Positions 54,368-63,922 of a stretch of DNA of 64,000 nucleotides are shown piece by piece (positions within the stretch are counted from its first letter, which is position 1; every line of letters starts with the position of its first letter). This DNA comes from Lachnospiraceae bacterium RM5. Its GTDB lineage: Bacteria > Bacillota > Clostridia > Lachnospirales > Lachnospiraceae. Both the position numbers and the translations under genes were made by a program. Where the stretch lies: contig FOFK01000004.1 in NCBI GenBank assembly GCA_900110975.1, forward strand, positions 192,684-256,683, written 5' to 3'. The notes below the pieces were generated by a model that was not told the DNA's origin, did no database searches, and was given only the letters and a program-made list of their open reading frames with translations.

Positions 54368-56836
54368 TTAATTTTCCTTTCTCTTATATGAGAATATAAA
54401 TACTACAATACCTACAGCAGATAAAAGAAGTATTGGTATAAGTGTTTTTGTATCTCCTGTTTTAACAGAAGTTGAAGTTGATTCACCCTTTGTAGCAACA
54501 CTTGTCTCTGTAGTAATCTTTGTTTCTGTAGTTATTTTTTTGTTTGTAGCAGTGATAGAAACATTATCATCATCTCTGTCTGCAAATGTGAATGAATCTA
54601 CTGAATAAGTGACACTTTCTAAGTCATAACCGCTTGCAGCAGCAACTTCGATTATCCTATATGTGCCTGCAGGAAGGTTATCATATTTAACCTGACCATT
54701 TTCATCTGTTGTCTGAACTTCAGTGTTAGGATAATCAATCCATGTATTGTTTTCTCTATACTGTAGTTTGAATGTGGCTCCTTTAATAGGTTTATTTGTA
54801 TCTGCATCAAGTTTTGTAAGAGTAGCAGATTTTGAAATAAATGTACATCTGTTAGTAATGTTATAGCCATTTACTGTAGCTTTATAATTTTCATCTGAAG
54901 AAATTTCTTCAACTGTATATGTTATTTCATTTTTATTAGCATCATAAGCAGGAAGATTATCAAATGTATATGTCCATGTATTCTCATCGGCAGCGTCTAT
55001 ATCTGCTGTGCTGAATTCACGTGTTTCTATAATATTGCCATCAGCTTTTAATGCGATTGTTACTGTTTCAGGTCTTAAGTTAAATTGATTACTGTTATCA
55101 TCCCAGATTTTATTAACCTTAATTGAAACAGGTTTTCTCTTGTTAGTAGCAGTAAGGACTTTTCCTTCTGTATTTGTAACTTCAAACTCTTCACTTGCAT
55201 GTGAAGTTGTAACATCAGCACTGTTAAATTCTATATCGCCTGATTTGTAAGATACAGAATTTATATCATATAAGTAGCTTTCATAATCATCAGGTTCTTC
55301 TTCAACAAATCTGAAAGTACCATTGCCTACATTATTAAAATCAATTCGTCCGTTTTCATCAGTAACCTGTGAAGTATTATAATCTTCCCATTCGCCGTTT
55401 TCGTTCTTCTGCTGTAATTTGAATTTTGCACCCGGTATAGGGATGTTTGTATCTTCATCGTATTTTGTGATGCTAACTGTTTGTGGAATAACAGGAACAA
55501 TAGTTCCGGACATTGTTTCTACTAAAGTCTTTGCATTATTTGAATCTATTGTAACATTTGGATTATTAACCTGTAATTCTGCACTGTTGTAATATGTATC
55601 TGATTTAAATGTACCACTTACAGGAACAGATGTAATTGTAAGGTCAAGGGCTCTTGCTGAGTATGTTCTAGGAGAGCCTCCTCCATATATCTCACATAAA
55701 GCATCTTTCTGTGCGTCAGATAAATTAAATACTGATGCGGCTAAAATCTGTTTGAACTGTTCATCACTTGTAGCATAAGTAAGAGTATCAGGTAAGTTTC
55801 CTACATATGTTACAATTGTTTTTCTGTCTGTAGAGAGACCATAACAAGGTGTATCCGGATTTGCTAATATATAAGCATCAAAATCAGCAAGCCATTCATC
55901 TTTTGTCTGAGTATTATTCTGGTCTCTTCTTTCGAAAAGAGAAACTAAATTAAGATTTACTGCAGTTAATGTAGATAAGACATATTTTCCTTGATTTGCA
56001 TCATACATTGGAATGAAAATAGGAGTAAATACTTCTAATGCGTCATCTGTATAAATAAGATCTTCATATTCATTTCCTGCAGGGAGATTATCAATAACTT
56101 TTACGCCATCAGCATGATTATCAATACCTCCAACATAATAATCTGTTGTATATCTGTAATTTACAAGCACATGCCATTGGATTTTATTAGAACCTTTATA
56201 GTTTGTTCCGTATTTTGTTATGGCATCACCTGTGATTTCTAATGGAGTAAGAATGTTTACAAAGACACCATCGATATTGATTCCACCAATTGAAATATCA
56301 GTTGTTCCGCTGGATGTATGGGATAAAATTCCCTGTGTTTCAAAAGAACCGGAAATACTTAATGAAGCTTCAACTGTTGAATTAAATGTACATTTGATAT
56401 TATTTCCTTCAATTCCCCATGTTCCAATCTCAACGCCTTTATATATAAGCGGATTATCAAGACTTGTATTTTCAAAAGAAAAATGTTCGCTATCGAGTGG
56501 AATGAAGAAATAATCTCCGCCAAAAACTTTTCCACTAAAATCTTTTTCTTTCATTTCCCATGAAACCTGGAAAGTATAATGTGTTCCATTTACTAAGAAA
56601 AGATCTTCACTTGTTTTGTTTACATTATCCTGTATAAAATAAGTTGATGAGCTTCCATCTGAATTGATGGATTTGATAGAAAGTTTTACATTGCTTAATT
56701 TACTCGAAACATCTTTAGGTGTGTTAGCCTTTGTTTCAGATAAATTTAAACCTGTGTAAATAAAAGTTGATAGTAACAGACATACACTAAGTAGTATACC
56801 CAGTGTTTTTTTGAGTGTGTCCTTTGTAAAATGCAT
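54368..56836 (-). CDS. large cell-wall surface protein with SpaA/Cna-B domains and sorting signal
   Basis: An 822-residue surface protein. There is a signal peptide (about 1-38), then an N-terminal region of about 400 residues without recognised family. A SpaA-like domain follows (about 450-555, VSITKYDEDTNIPIPGAKFK), then a Cna-B domain (about 568-660, KVNKIWDDNSNQFNLRP) and a second SpaA-like domain (about 668-745, ATLTKLDADTNKPIKGATFK). The C-terminal sorting region is SVKTGD, hydrophobic stretch, YKRKEN. The lysines and glutamates in the domains suit intramolecular isopeptide bonds, as in pilin-like proteins. No sortase is in the window. Its leader has four tandem 12-base Shine-Dalgarno repeats. 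It is the first gene of the leftward surface unit. Confidence 0.88.
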   Translation of the reverse strand: MHFTKDTLKKTLGILLSVCLLLSTFIYTGLNLSETKANTPKDVSSKLSNVKLSIKSINSDGSSSTYFIQDNVNKTSEDLFLVNGTHYTFQVSWEMKEKDFSGKVFGGDYFFIPLDSEHFSFENTSLDNPLIYKGVEIGTWGIEGNNIKCTFNSTVEASLSISGSFETQGILSHTSSGTTDISIGGINIDGVFVNILTPLEITGDAITKYGTNYKGSNKIQWHVLVNYRYTTDYYVGGIDNHADGVKVIDNLPAGNEYEDLIYTDDALEVFTPIFIPMYDANQGKYVLSTLTAVNLNLVSLFERRDQNNTQTKDEWLADFDAYILANPDTPCYGLSTDRKTIVTYVGNLPDTLTYATSDEQFKQILAASVFNLSDAQKDALCEIYGGGSPRTYSARALDLTITSVPVSGTFKSDTYYNSAELQVNNPNVTIDSNNAKTLVETMSGTIVPVIPQTVSITKYDEDTNIPIPGAKFKLQQKNENGEWEDYNTSQVTDENGRIDFNNVGNGTFRFVEEEPDDYESYLYDINSVSYKSGDIEFNSADVTTSHASEEFEVTNTEGKVLTATNKRKPVSIKVNKIWDDNSNQFNLRPETVTIALKADGNIIETREFSTADIDAADENTWTYTFDNLPAYDANKNEITYTVEEISSDENYKATVNGYNITNRCTFISKSATLTKLDADTNKPIKGATFKLQYRENNTWIDYPNTEVQTTDENGQVKYDNLPAGTYRIIEVAAASGYDLESVTYSVDSFTFADRDDDNVSITATNKKITTETKITTETSVATKGESTSTSVKTGDTKTLIPILLLSAVGIVVFIFSYKRKEN

Positions 56837-56837
56837 T

Positions 56838-56885
56838 GTTAATCCTCCTGTTAATTCTCCTGTTAATTCTCCTGTTAATCCTCCT
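56838..56885 (-). repeat. four tandem 12-bp repeats each carrying a Shine-Dalgarno sequence
   Basis: Immediately before the surface-protein ATG, on the minus strand the unit AGGAGRATTAAC occurs four times without gaps (56885-56874, 56873-56862, 56861-56850, 56849-56838). Every unit contains AGGAG or AGGAGG. Only the last is at normal spacing from the ATG. Slippage could change the number of ribosome-docking sites. Confidence 0.92.
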
Positions 56886-57053
56886 GATAGGTGGTTAATA
56901 GTTATTTTTTACATAGTCGTGAAAATTATATCAATAATATATTTTTTTTTCAATAAAATTAAAGGTAAAAATTTACATATATATTAAGGTAAGAAAAAAA
57001 GTAAAAATATTGTTCCAATATCAGTTTAATATTACTTTATATTATTCATATCA

Positions 57054-57081
57054 TTGCATAAATCCTTAATTGTGGTATAAT
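57054..57081 (+). promoter_or_regulatory. promoter of hpf
   Basis: TTGCAT (57054-57059), 16 bases, TATAAT (57076-57081). The leader after it contains ACAGC...GCTGT, a possible small hairpin. The remaining 56888-57053 is AT-rich and holds the divergent promoter region of the surface-protein gene. Confidence 0.65.
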
Positions 57082-57157
57082 ATTTATATCAGACAGCTAA
57101 GGGAAGGGAGGCTGTTTGGGATGAGATAATAAGTTTATGGGAAAAGGAGATGACATC

Positions 57158-57685
57158 ATGAGATTTATTATAACAGGACGAAATATTGATGTAACTGAGG
57201 GTCTTAGAAATGCAGTTCAGGAGAAAATAGGAAAATTAGAAAAATATTTTACAAAGGATACGGAAGTACATGTAACTCTTAGTGTAGAAAAAGAGAGACA
57301 GAAAATAGAAGTAACTATTCCGGTAAAAGGTAATATTATCAGATCTGAACAGGTAAGTTCTGATATGTATGTTTCTATTGATCTTGTTGAAGAGATTATA
57401 GAGAGACAGTTAAAGAAATATAAAAATAAGATTATTGATAAGAATCAGGCAAGAGACAGCTTTACACCTGAGTATATTGATAAAGACTATGAAGAGGATG
57501 AAGAGGTTAAGATTATCAGAACAAAGAAATTTGGTATTAAACCTATGGATCCTGAAGAAGCATGTGTACAGATGGAATTATTAGGACATAACTTCTATGT
57601 ATTTAGAAATTCAGAAACAGATGAAGTTAATGTAGTATATAAAAGAAAAAGTAACACATATGGTCTTATAGAACCTGAATTTTAA
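57158..57685 (+). CDS. hpf: ribosome hibernation promoting factor (long form)
   Basis: A 175-residue long HPF. The N-terminal YfiA/HPF domain (1-100, FIITGRNIDVTEGLRNAVQE) binds the 30S decoding region. After a linker, the C-terminal dimerisation domain (about 118-175, IIRTKKFGIKPMDPEEACVQ then MELLGHNFYVFRN) joins two ribosomes into inactive 100S pairs. The start at 57158 with AAAAGGAG is used instead of the ATG at 57137, which would add seven residues not seen in the family. It is monocistronic with its own terminator and next to secA, a common Firmicute arrangement. Confidence 0.95.
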   Translation: MRFIITGRNIDVTEGLRNAVQEKIGKLEKYFTKDTEVHVTLSVEKERQKIEVTIPVKGNIIRSEQVSSDMYVSIDLVEEIIERQLKKYKNKIIDKNQARDSFTPEYIDKDYEEDEEVKIIRTKKFGIKPMDPEEACVQMELLGHNFYVFRNSETDEVNVVYKRKSNTYGLIEPEF

Positions 57686-57738
57686 ATTAAATATAATTAT
57701 AAAGTATACTAAATATAACAAAGTGAATATTTTAATGG

Positions 57739-57769
57739 AACGCCCGGGTAAAATACCTGGGCGTTTTTT
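57739..57769 (+). terminator. intrinsic terminator after hpf
   Basis: AACGCCCGGGTA pairs with TACCTGGGCGTT around AAA (one G-T pair), followed by TTTT. Strong G+C-rich stem. Confidence 0.93.
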
Positions 57770-57844
57770 CTTGAATAATAGCTTGTTTGGTGGTAAAATG
57801 GACTTCGTATGATTTTATAAGACAAATGATTAGGAGAAATCAAA

Positions 57845-60418
57845 ATGAGCGTAGTTACAAAAATTTTTGGAACGCATAGTGACAGAGAAATAAAAAGAAT
57901 TCAGCCTATCGTAAAAAAAATAATGGGACTTCAGTCTGCAATGAGAAACTTATCAGATGATGAGTTAAGAATGAAGACAGATGAGTTCAAAGAAAGATTA
58001 TCTAAAGGTGAAACTTTAGATGACATTTTACCTGAGGCTTATGCTCTTGTCAGAGAAGCTGCAAAAAGAGTATTAAATACAGAACATTATGAATGTCAGA
58101 TTATTGGTGGTATTATTCTTCACCAGGGTAGAATATCTGAAATGAAGACAGGTGAAGGTAAAACACAGACATGTTTATTACCTGCATATTTAAATGCGTT
58201 AGAGGGTAAAGGTGTTCATGTTGTTACAGTTAATGATTACCTTGCTCACCGTGATGCTGAGTGGATGGGACAGGTTCACAGATTCTTAGGATTAACTGTT
58301 GGATGTGTACTTAACAGCATGACAAATGATGAGAGAAGAGAAGCATATAATTGTGATATTACATATGTAACAAATAACGAACTTGGTTTTGATTATCTTA
58401 GAGATAATATGGCTATTTTTAAGAAGGATCTTGTTCAGAGAGGTTTAAATTATGCAATCGTGGACGAGGTTGACTCTATTCTTATTGATGAAGCAAGAAC
58501 TCCTCTTATTATTTCCGGACAGAGTGGTAAATCTACAAAATTATACGAAGCCTGTGATATTCTTGCAAAACAGATGAAGAGAGGTAAGGATATTCAGGAA
58601 TTAACAAAGATGCAGATCATCATGAAGGAAGAAGTTGAAGAAGATGGTGATTTCGTTGTTGATGAAAAAGATAAAGTTGTAAATCTTACAGCTGAAGGTG
58701 TTAAGAAAGTTGAAAGATTCTTTACAATAGATAACCTTGCGGATCCTGAAAACTTAGAGATTCAGCATAATATCATCCTTGCTTTAAGAGCACATAATCT
58801 TATGTTCAGAGATAAAGATTATGTTGTTAAAGATGATGAAGTATTAATCGTTGATGAATTTACAGGACGTATCATGCCGGGTAGAAGATATTCTGATGGT
58901 TTACATCAGGCTATTGAAGCTAAAGAACATGTTAAGGTTAAGAGAGAAAGTAAGACACTTGCTACTATTACATTCCAGAACTTCTTTAATAAATATGCAA
59001 AGAAGGCAGGTATGACAGGTACAGCTCTTACGGAAGAACAGGAATTCAGAGATATTTATGGAATGGACGTTGTTGAAGTTCCTACAAACAGACCTGTTGC
59101 AAGAATGGATCTTGATGATAAGGTATATTCTTCGAAGAGAGCTAAATTAAATGCCATTGTTAATGAAATAGTAGAAACACATAAAACAGGACAGCCAATC
59201 CTTGTTGGTACAATTACAATTGAAGCTTCAGAAGAATTAAGTAATAAACTTAAAAAAGCAGGAGTACCTCATAAAGTACTTAATGCTAAATTCCATGAGC
59301 TTGAAGCTGAGATTATTGCTGAAGCCGGTGTGTATGGAGCTGTTACAATTGCTACAAACATGGCTGGTCGTGGTACTGATATCAAGCTTGATGATATGGC
59401 AAAAGAAGCAGGTGGACTTAAGGTTATAGGTACTGAGAGACATGAATCAAGACGTATTGATAATCAGTTACGTGGTCGTTCAGGTCGTCAGGGAGATCCT
59501 GGTTCATCACAGTTCTTTATTTCATTAGAGGATGATCTTTTGAGATTATTTGGTTCTGAAAGACTTATAAATACATTTAAGGCTATGGGATTTGAAGATG
59601 AACCTATAGCACATAAGATGTTATCAAATACAATTGAAAAAGCTCAGAAGAAGATAGAAAATAATAACTTTGGTATTCGTAGAGATTTATTAGAATATGA
59701 TCAGGTTATGAATGAGCAGAGAGAGATTATTTATAGCGACAGACGTAAAGTGCTTGATGGGGAAAATATGAGAGATCTTATTTATTCTATGCTTACTGAT
59801 GTTGTTGAAAGAATTGTAAGTACATGTATATCTGATGAACTTAGTGCTTCTGAGTGGAATATGATTGAATTAAATGAGTTATTATTACCAATATTCCCAT
59901 TTGATACAATTGAACTTACTGATGAAGAGAAGAAGACATTTAAGAAGGCTAATCTTTTACAGAAACTTAAAGAAAAAGCTGTTAAATGTTATGAAGCAAA
60001 AGAAGCAGAATTCCCTGATCCCGAGCAGATAAGAGAAGTTGAAAGAGTTATTCTTTTAAGAGTTATCGACAGAAGATGGATGAATCATATCGATGATATG
60101 GATCAGTTAAGACAGGGAGCAGGTCTTGCAGCTTACGGACAAAAAGATCCGTTAGTAGAATATAGAATAACAGGTTTTGATATGTTCCAGGAAATGACTG
60201 AGGGCATAAAAGAAGATGTTGTTCAGGCGTTATTGCATATTAAAGTTGAGCAGAAAGTTGAAAGAGAACAGGTTGCTAAAGTGACAGGAACAAACAAGGA
60301 TGAATCGGTAGCTAAGGCTCCAAAGAAGAGAGAATCTAAAAAGATTTATCCAAATGATTTATGTCCATGCGGTAGCGGAAAGAAATATAAACAGTGCTGT
60401 GGCAGAGGAAAGGTGTGA
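57845..60418 (+). CDS. secA: preprotein translocase ATPase SecA
   Basis: An 857-residue SecA. It drives secretory proteins through SecYEG with ATP. It has the Walker A region [29 protein letters not shown] (DEAD motor), [12 protein letters not shown], the [18 protein letters not shown] motif and the C-terminal zinc-binding [13 protein letters not shown] that recognises SecB-like or ribosomal partners. It is complete. It starts with TTAGGAG upstream. The prfB frame begins 4 bases after its stop, so the two are likely translationally linked. Its substrates include the amylase and surface proteins of this window. Confidence 0.98.
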   Translation: MSVVTKIFGTHSDREIKRIQPIVKKIMGLQSAMRNLSDDELRMKTDEFKERLSKGETLDDILPEAYALVREAAKRVLNTEHYECQIIGGIILHQGRISEMKTGEGKTQTCLLPAYLNALEGKGVHVVTVNDYLAHRDAEWMGQVHRFLGLTVGCVLNSMTNDERREAYNCDITYVTNNELGFDYLRDNMAIFKKDLVQRGLNYAIVDEVDSILIDEARTPLIISGQSGKSTKLYEACDILAKQMKRGKDIQELTKMQIIMKEEVEEDGDFVVDEKDKVVNLTAEGVKKVERFFTIDNLADPENLEIQHNIILALRAHNLMFRDKDYVVKDDEVLIVDEFTGRIMPGRRYSDGLHQAIEAKEHVKVKRESKTLATITFQNFFNKYAKKAGMTGTALTEEQEFRDIYGMDVVEVPTNRPVARMDLDDKVYSSKRAKLNAIVNEIVETHKTGQPILVGTITIEASEELSNKLKKAGVPHKVLNAKFHELEAEIIAEAGVYGAVTIATNMAGRGTDIKLDDMAKEAGGLKVIGTERHESRRIDNQLRGRSGRQGDPGSSQFFISLEDDLLRLFGSERLINTFKAMGFEDEPIAHKMLSNTIEKAQKKIENNNFGIRRDLLEYDQVMNEQREIIYSDRRKVLDGENMRDLIYSMLTDVVERIVSTCISDELSASEWNMIELNELLLPIFPFDTIELTDEEKKTFKKANLLQKLKEKAVKCYEAKEAEFPDPEQIREVERVILLRVIDRRWMNHIDDMDQLRQGAGLAAYGQKDPLVEYRITGFDMFQEMTEGIKEDVVQALLHIKVEQKVEREQVAKVTGTNKDESVAKAPKKRESKKIYPNDLCPCGSGKKYKQCCGRGKV

Positions 60419-60422
60419 TTTT

Positions 60423-61536
60423 TTGGTAGAGTTAGATAGTTACAAGTTTGAACTTGAAAAATATGTATCTCCAATCAGCGAATTGAGGGATTCACTTTGA
60501 CTCGTCTGGTATTTATAACAAGATAGAAGAGTTACAAAAAAGCATGGAATCTTCAGGATTCTGGGATAATTCTGATTATGCCACGGAATGCAGTGTTAAA
60601 TTAAATCTTTTAAAAGCTAAAACAGATAAATTTAAAAGTATTGAAACTAAATATGAAGATGTTGAAACTCTTATCCAGATTGGAAATGAAGAAGAGGATT
60701 TAAGTGTTATTCCTGAAATAGAAGAGCTCTTGGAAGAATTGAAAAATGAAATTGATGATATGATGATAAGCACACTTCTTTCCGGTGATTATGATAAATG
60801 CAATGCAATTCTTACATTGCATGCAGGGGCCGGTGGAACAGAAGCTTGTGACTGGACAATGATGCTTTCTAGAATGTATCAGAGATATGCTGAAAGAAAA
60901 GGTTATTCCATAGAAGTCTTGGATTTCCTTGATGGAGATGAAGCAGGACTTAAATCCATAACTATTGAGATTAAAGGTGAAAATGCTTATGGAATGTTAA
61001 AATCAGAACATGGCATTCACAGACTTGTAAGAATTTCTCCTTTTAATGCAGCAGGAAAGAGACAGACATCCTTTGCATCATGCGATGTAATGCCTGATAT
61101 AGAGGATGATGTTGACATTGAGATAAATGATGATGATTTAAAGATAGATACTTACAGAAGTAGTGGTGCCGGCGGACAGCATATAAACAAGACAAGTTCC
61201 GCTGTAAGAATTACTCATTTACCTACAGGTATTGTTGTTCAATGTCAGAATGAAAGATCCCAGTTCCAGAATAAAGATAAGGCAATGCAGATGTTAAAGG
61301 CAAAACTTTATCTTTTGAAACAGGAAGAAAATGAAAAAAAAGCTTCAGGTATCAGAGGTGAAGTTAGAGATATCAATTTTGGAAGTCAGATAAGATCTTA
61401 TGTTATGCAGCCATATACAATGGTTAAGGATCATAGAACAAATGAAGAAATTGGAAATGTGGACAGTGTGCTTGATGGAAACATAGATCCTTTTATTAGT
61501 GCATATTTAAAGATGAATAGTAAAAAAGAGGAATGA
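60423..61536 (+). CDS. prfB: peptide chain release factor 2 with programmed +1 frameshift
   Basis: RF2 is encoded in two frames. The first, from the TTG at 60423, reads 25 codons (VELDSYKFELEKYVSPISEL then RDSL) to an in-frame TGA at 60498. Shifting +1 at CTT-TGA-C continues DSSGIYNKIEELQK and 345 codons to 61536, for about 370 residues. The protein has the stop-recognition SPF motif (ISPFNAAGKRQTS) and the catalytic GGQ (GAGGQHINKTSSA). RF2 itself reads UGA, so shortage of RF2 raises frameshifting, an autoregulatory loop. An ATG-only reading from 60544 would lose the N-terminus. The start codon TTG is inferred from spacing after AGGAAAGG. Confidence 0.93.
60485..60501 (+). promoter_or_regulatory. 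prfB programmed frameshift site
   Basis: An SD-like GAGGGA (60485-60490), four bases, then CTTTGAC (60495-60501). This is the classic stimulator plus slippery codon plus UGA of bacterial prfB. Confidence 0.93.
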
Positions 61537-62027
61537 TGAAAATGATGGAGTTTCTCGTATTTTCTGTATCAGGTAATAAATATTGCGTAGATCTAAAAAA
61601 GGTTATTTCTGTAGAACATAGCATTTATATTTCTGAGTCTTTAAAAGGAAGAGGCTTCGTTAAAGGAATGGCAAAAGTAAGGGATGAAATTATTCCTGTT
61701 TTTGAAATTAAGGATGAAGCTGGAAAAGAAATTAAAGATAATACAGAAACAGCTGAATGTGAGAATATAACAGAAGAAACCAAAGAGATAAATAATGATA
61801 AAAAAAGAATGTCAAAAGTTATTGTATTAGAAAATAATAATGAAACAGCAGGGCTTATGGCAGATGATGTTTTTAATATAATAAAGTGCGACAAGATTTA
61901 TAAAATACCTGATGTTCTTAAAAGTGATAAAAGCTGTTTTGTTACTGGTGTTGTTTCTGAAGGTGAAGAAATGATACTTATAGTTGATATGCAGAATATA
62001 ATGTTAGGATGTGATTTGGATGAATGA
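61533..62027 (+). CDS. CheW-like domain protein
   Basis: A 164-residue protein consisting of one CheW-like domain split by an acidic insertion. FLVFSVSGNKYCVDLKKVIS (about 6-25), GMAKVRDEIIPVFEIKDEAG, then after the insertion (about 67-88) SKVIVLENNNETAGLMADDV and VVSEGEEMILIVDMQNI. CheW couples receptors and CheA in chemotaxis, but no other chemotaxis genes are here. It may serve a non-motility role. The start overlaps the prfB stop (ATGA), so it is coupled to RF2 synthesis. Its function in this place is unknown. Confidence 0.75.
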   Translation: MMKMMEFLVFSVSGNKYCVDLKKVISVEHSIYISESLKGRGFVKGMAKVRDEIIPVFEIKDEAGKEIKDNTETAECENITEETKEINNDKKRMSKVIVLENNNETAGLMADDVFNIIKCDKIYKIPDVLKSDKSCFVTGVVSEGEEMILIVDMQNIMLGCDLDE

Positions 62028-62463
62028 TAATGAAAAATATTATGTTTTGCGAAAAAAAGCGGTGCCTGAGGTGCTTTTAAAGGTTTTAGAAGTGAAAAAA
62101 ATGCTTGAAAACGGTACTTCAAAGACTGTTGGTGAAGCAGTAAATGCTGTTGGAATCAGCAGAAGCTCGTTTTATAAGTATAAAGATGATATTTTTTTCT
62201 TTCATGATAATACCAGGGGAAAGACTCTTACATTTGTTATGCAGATGGATGATGAACCGGGACTATTATCAGGAGTCTTAAAACTCATTGCAGAATATGA
62301 TTTAAATATTCTTACTATTCATCAGGCTATTCCGATTAATGGTGTGGCTTCAATAACAGTCAGTATAGAAGTTCTTTCGGATTCTAAAGATATTACAGCT
62401 ATGATGGAAGATATAGAATCAAGAAAAGGTATTCATTATATAAAGATTTTAGCCAGAGAATAA
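62020..62463 (+). CDS. ACT-domain protein (UPF0735/PheB-like)
   Basis: A 147-residue protein. The N-terminal helix-turn-helix-like segment (about 8-60, YVLRKKAVPEVLLKVLEVKK, then AVNAVGISRSSFYKYKD) is followed by an ACT domain (about 68-147, GKTLTFVMQMDDEPGLLSGV, DLNILTIHQAIPINGVASIT). ACT domains bind amino acids, and this family is commonly encoded just before homoserine dehydrogenase in Firmicutes, as here, so regulation of threonine/aspartate-family synthesis is likely. The start overlaps the CheW-like gene end by eight bases. An alternative GTG at 62011 exists. Confidence 0.85.
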   Translation: MNDNEKYYVLRKKAVPEVLLKVLEVKKMLENGTSKTVGEAVNAVGISRSSFYKYKDDIFFFHDNTRGKTLTFVMQMDDEPGLLSGVLKLIAEYDLNILTIHQAIPINGVASITVSIEVLSDSKDITAMMEDIESRKGIHYIKILARE

Positions 62464-62549
62464 ATTTGATAAAAACTTGCTAAGATTGGATTAACATTAT
62501 ATATTATATAGATAAAGAGATAAGAAATGAAAGGTTTAAGGTAACAAAG

Positions 62550-63761
62550 ATGATTAATGTTGCAGTATTAGGTTATGGTACAGTAGGTTCAGGAGTTGTA
62601 GAAGTAATTAATACAAATAAAGACATTATAAATAATAAGATTAAAGAAGAAATTAATGTTAAATATGTATTGGATTTAAGGGAATTTCCTGGAGATCCTG
62701 TAATGGATATTTTAACTCATGATTATAATGATATTTTAAATGATCCGGAAGTTGAAATTGTTGCAGAAGTTATGGGTGGGGTGAATCCTGCTTATGAATT
62801 TGTAAAGAGTGCTTTAGAAAAAGGAAAAAGCGTTTGTACATCAAATAAAGAGCTTGTTGCAAAACACGGACCGGAACTTATTAAGATTGCAAGAGAGCAT
62901 AATAGAAACTTCTTCTTTGAAGCAAGCGTTGGTGGTGGAATACCTATTATCAGACCATTAAATACATCTGTAACAGCGGATGATGTTCTTGAAATCACAG
63001 GTATTTTAAATGGTACAACAAACTTTATCTTAACAAAGATGAGTAAAGAAGGTTTAGGATTTGATGAAGTATTAAAAGAGGCTCAGGATCTTGGATATGC
63101 AGAAAAGAATCCATCTGCGGATGTTGACGGATTTGATGCATGCAGAAAAATCTCTATCCTTGCCTCATTAGTATATGGAAAACATGTAAATTTTGAAGAT
63201 GTTTATACAGAAGGTATCACAAAGATTACTGATAAGGATTTTGTATATGCAAATAAATTAAATTCATCTATCAAATTATTTGGTAGTGCAAAGAAACAGA
63301 ATGGTAAGCTTTTTGCTTATGTTGCACCAATGATGATTACTTCAGAACATACTTTATATTCTGTAAATGGCGTATTTAATGCTATTATGGTTAAGGGAAA
63401 TGTTCTTGATGATATTATGTTCTATGGAAGTGGAGCAGGAAAACTTCCTACAGCATCAGCAGTTGTATCTGATGTAGTTGATGCTATAAGACATCTTAAT
63501 GATAATGTTTACACAGAATGGGAAGAAGAAAAGTTGGAATTATCTGATTTTGATGCTTCAGAAAAGAAATTCTTTGTAAGAGTAGAAAATACAGCTGGTA
63601 AGGAAGATGAAGTTAAAGCTTCATTCGGAGATGTGGAAATTGTAAAAGTTGATGAATTTAATGATGAATTCGGATTTATAACATCTGTAATGAGTGAAAA
63701 AGAATTTAATGAAAAAGTAAGCAAAGTTTCAGGCGTTATAACAAGAATAAGAATGGAATAA
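62550..63761 (+). CDS. hom: homoserine dehydrogenase
   Basis: A 403-residue enzyme. It reduces aspartate semialdehyde to homoserine, leading to threonine and methionine. The NAD(P)-binding VAVLGYGTVGSGVVEVI (4-20), the catalytic-domain block GILNGTTNFILTKM and YAEKNPSADVDGFDACRKI are typical. The C-terminal part (about 325-403, FFVRVENTAGKEDEVKASFG) is an ACT domain for feedback by threonine. It follows the ACT-domain gene by 86 bases. No threonine synthase or aspartokinase is in the window. The downstream hairpin ends the unit. Confidence 0.96.
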   Translation: MINVAVLGYGTVGSGVVEVINTNKDIINNKIKEEINVKYVLDLREFPGDPVMDILTHDYNDILNDPEVEIVAEVMGGVNPAYEFVKSALEKGKSVCTSNKELVAKHGPELIKIAREHNRNFFFEASVGGGIPIIRPLNTSVTADDVLEITGILNGTTNFILTKMSKEGLGFDEVLKEAQDLGYAEKNPSADVDGFDACRKISILASLVYGKHVNFEDVYTEGITKITDKDFVYANKLNSSIKLFGSAKKQNGKLFAYVAPMMITSEHTLYSVNGVFNAIMVKGNVLDDIMFYGSGAGKLPTASAVVSDVVDAIRHLNDNVYTEWEEEKLELSDFDASEKKFFVRVENTAGKEDEVKASFGDVEIVKVDEFNDEFGFITSVMSEKEFNEKVSKVSGVITRIRME

Positions 63762-63790
63762 TTAAAACTGTAAAAACAGCTAAAATATTA

Positions 63791-63857
63791 AAGGAACCTG
63801 TAGTTTAAGTTTGAATTTTGATTATCAAACAACTTAAACCACAGGCTCCTTTTTTGC
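63791..63857 (+). terminator. terminator after hom, also usable from the convergent gene
   Basis: GGAACCTGTAGTTTAAGT (from 63793) pairs with ACTTAAACCACAGGCTCC (to 63848) with few mismatches across a 20-base loop, then a T-run. Confidence 0.85.
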
Positions 63858-63922
63858 TTTGATTTTTTATTATTAACATCGTATGATTATTAATTGTTTA
63901 TTATTATATTACAGAGATTTTA

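Noticed and set aside
60498-60500. Nonsense mutation or sequencing error at the start of prfB
   Set aside because: The TGA lies in CTTTGAC with an SD-like GAGGGA four bases before, exactly the known programmed frameshift arrangement.
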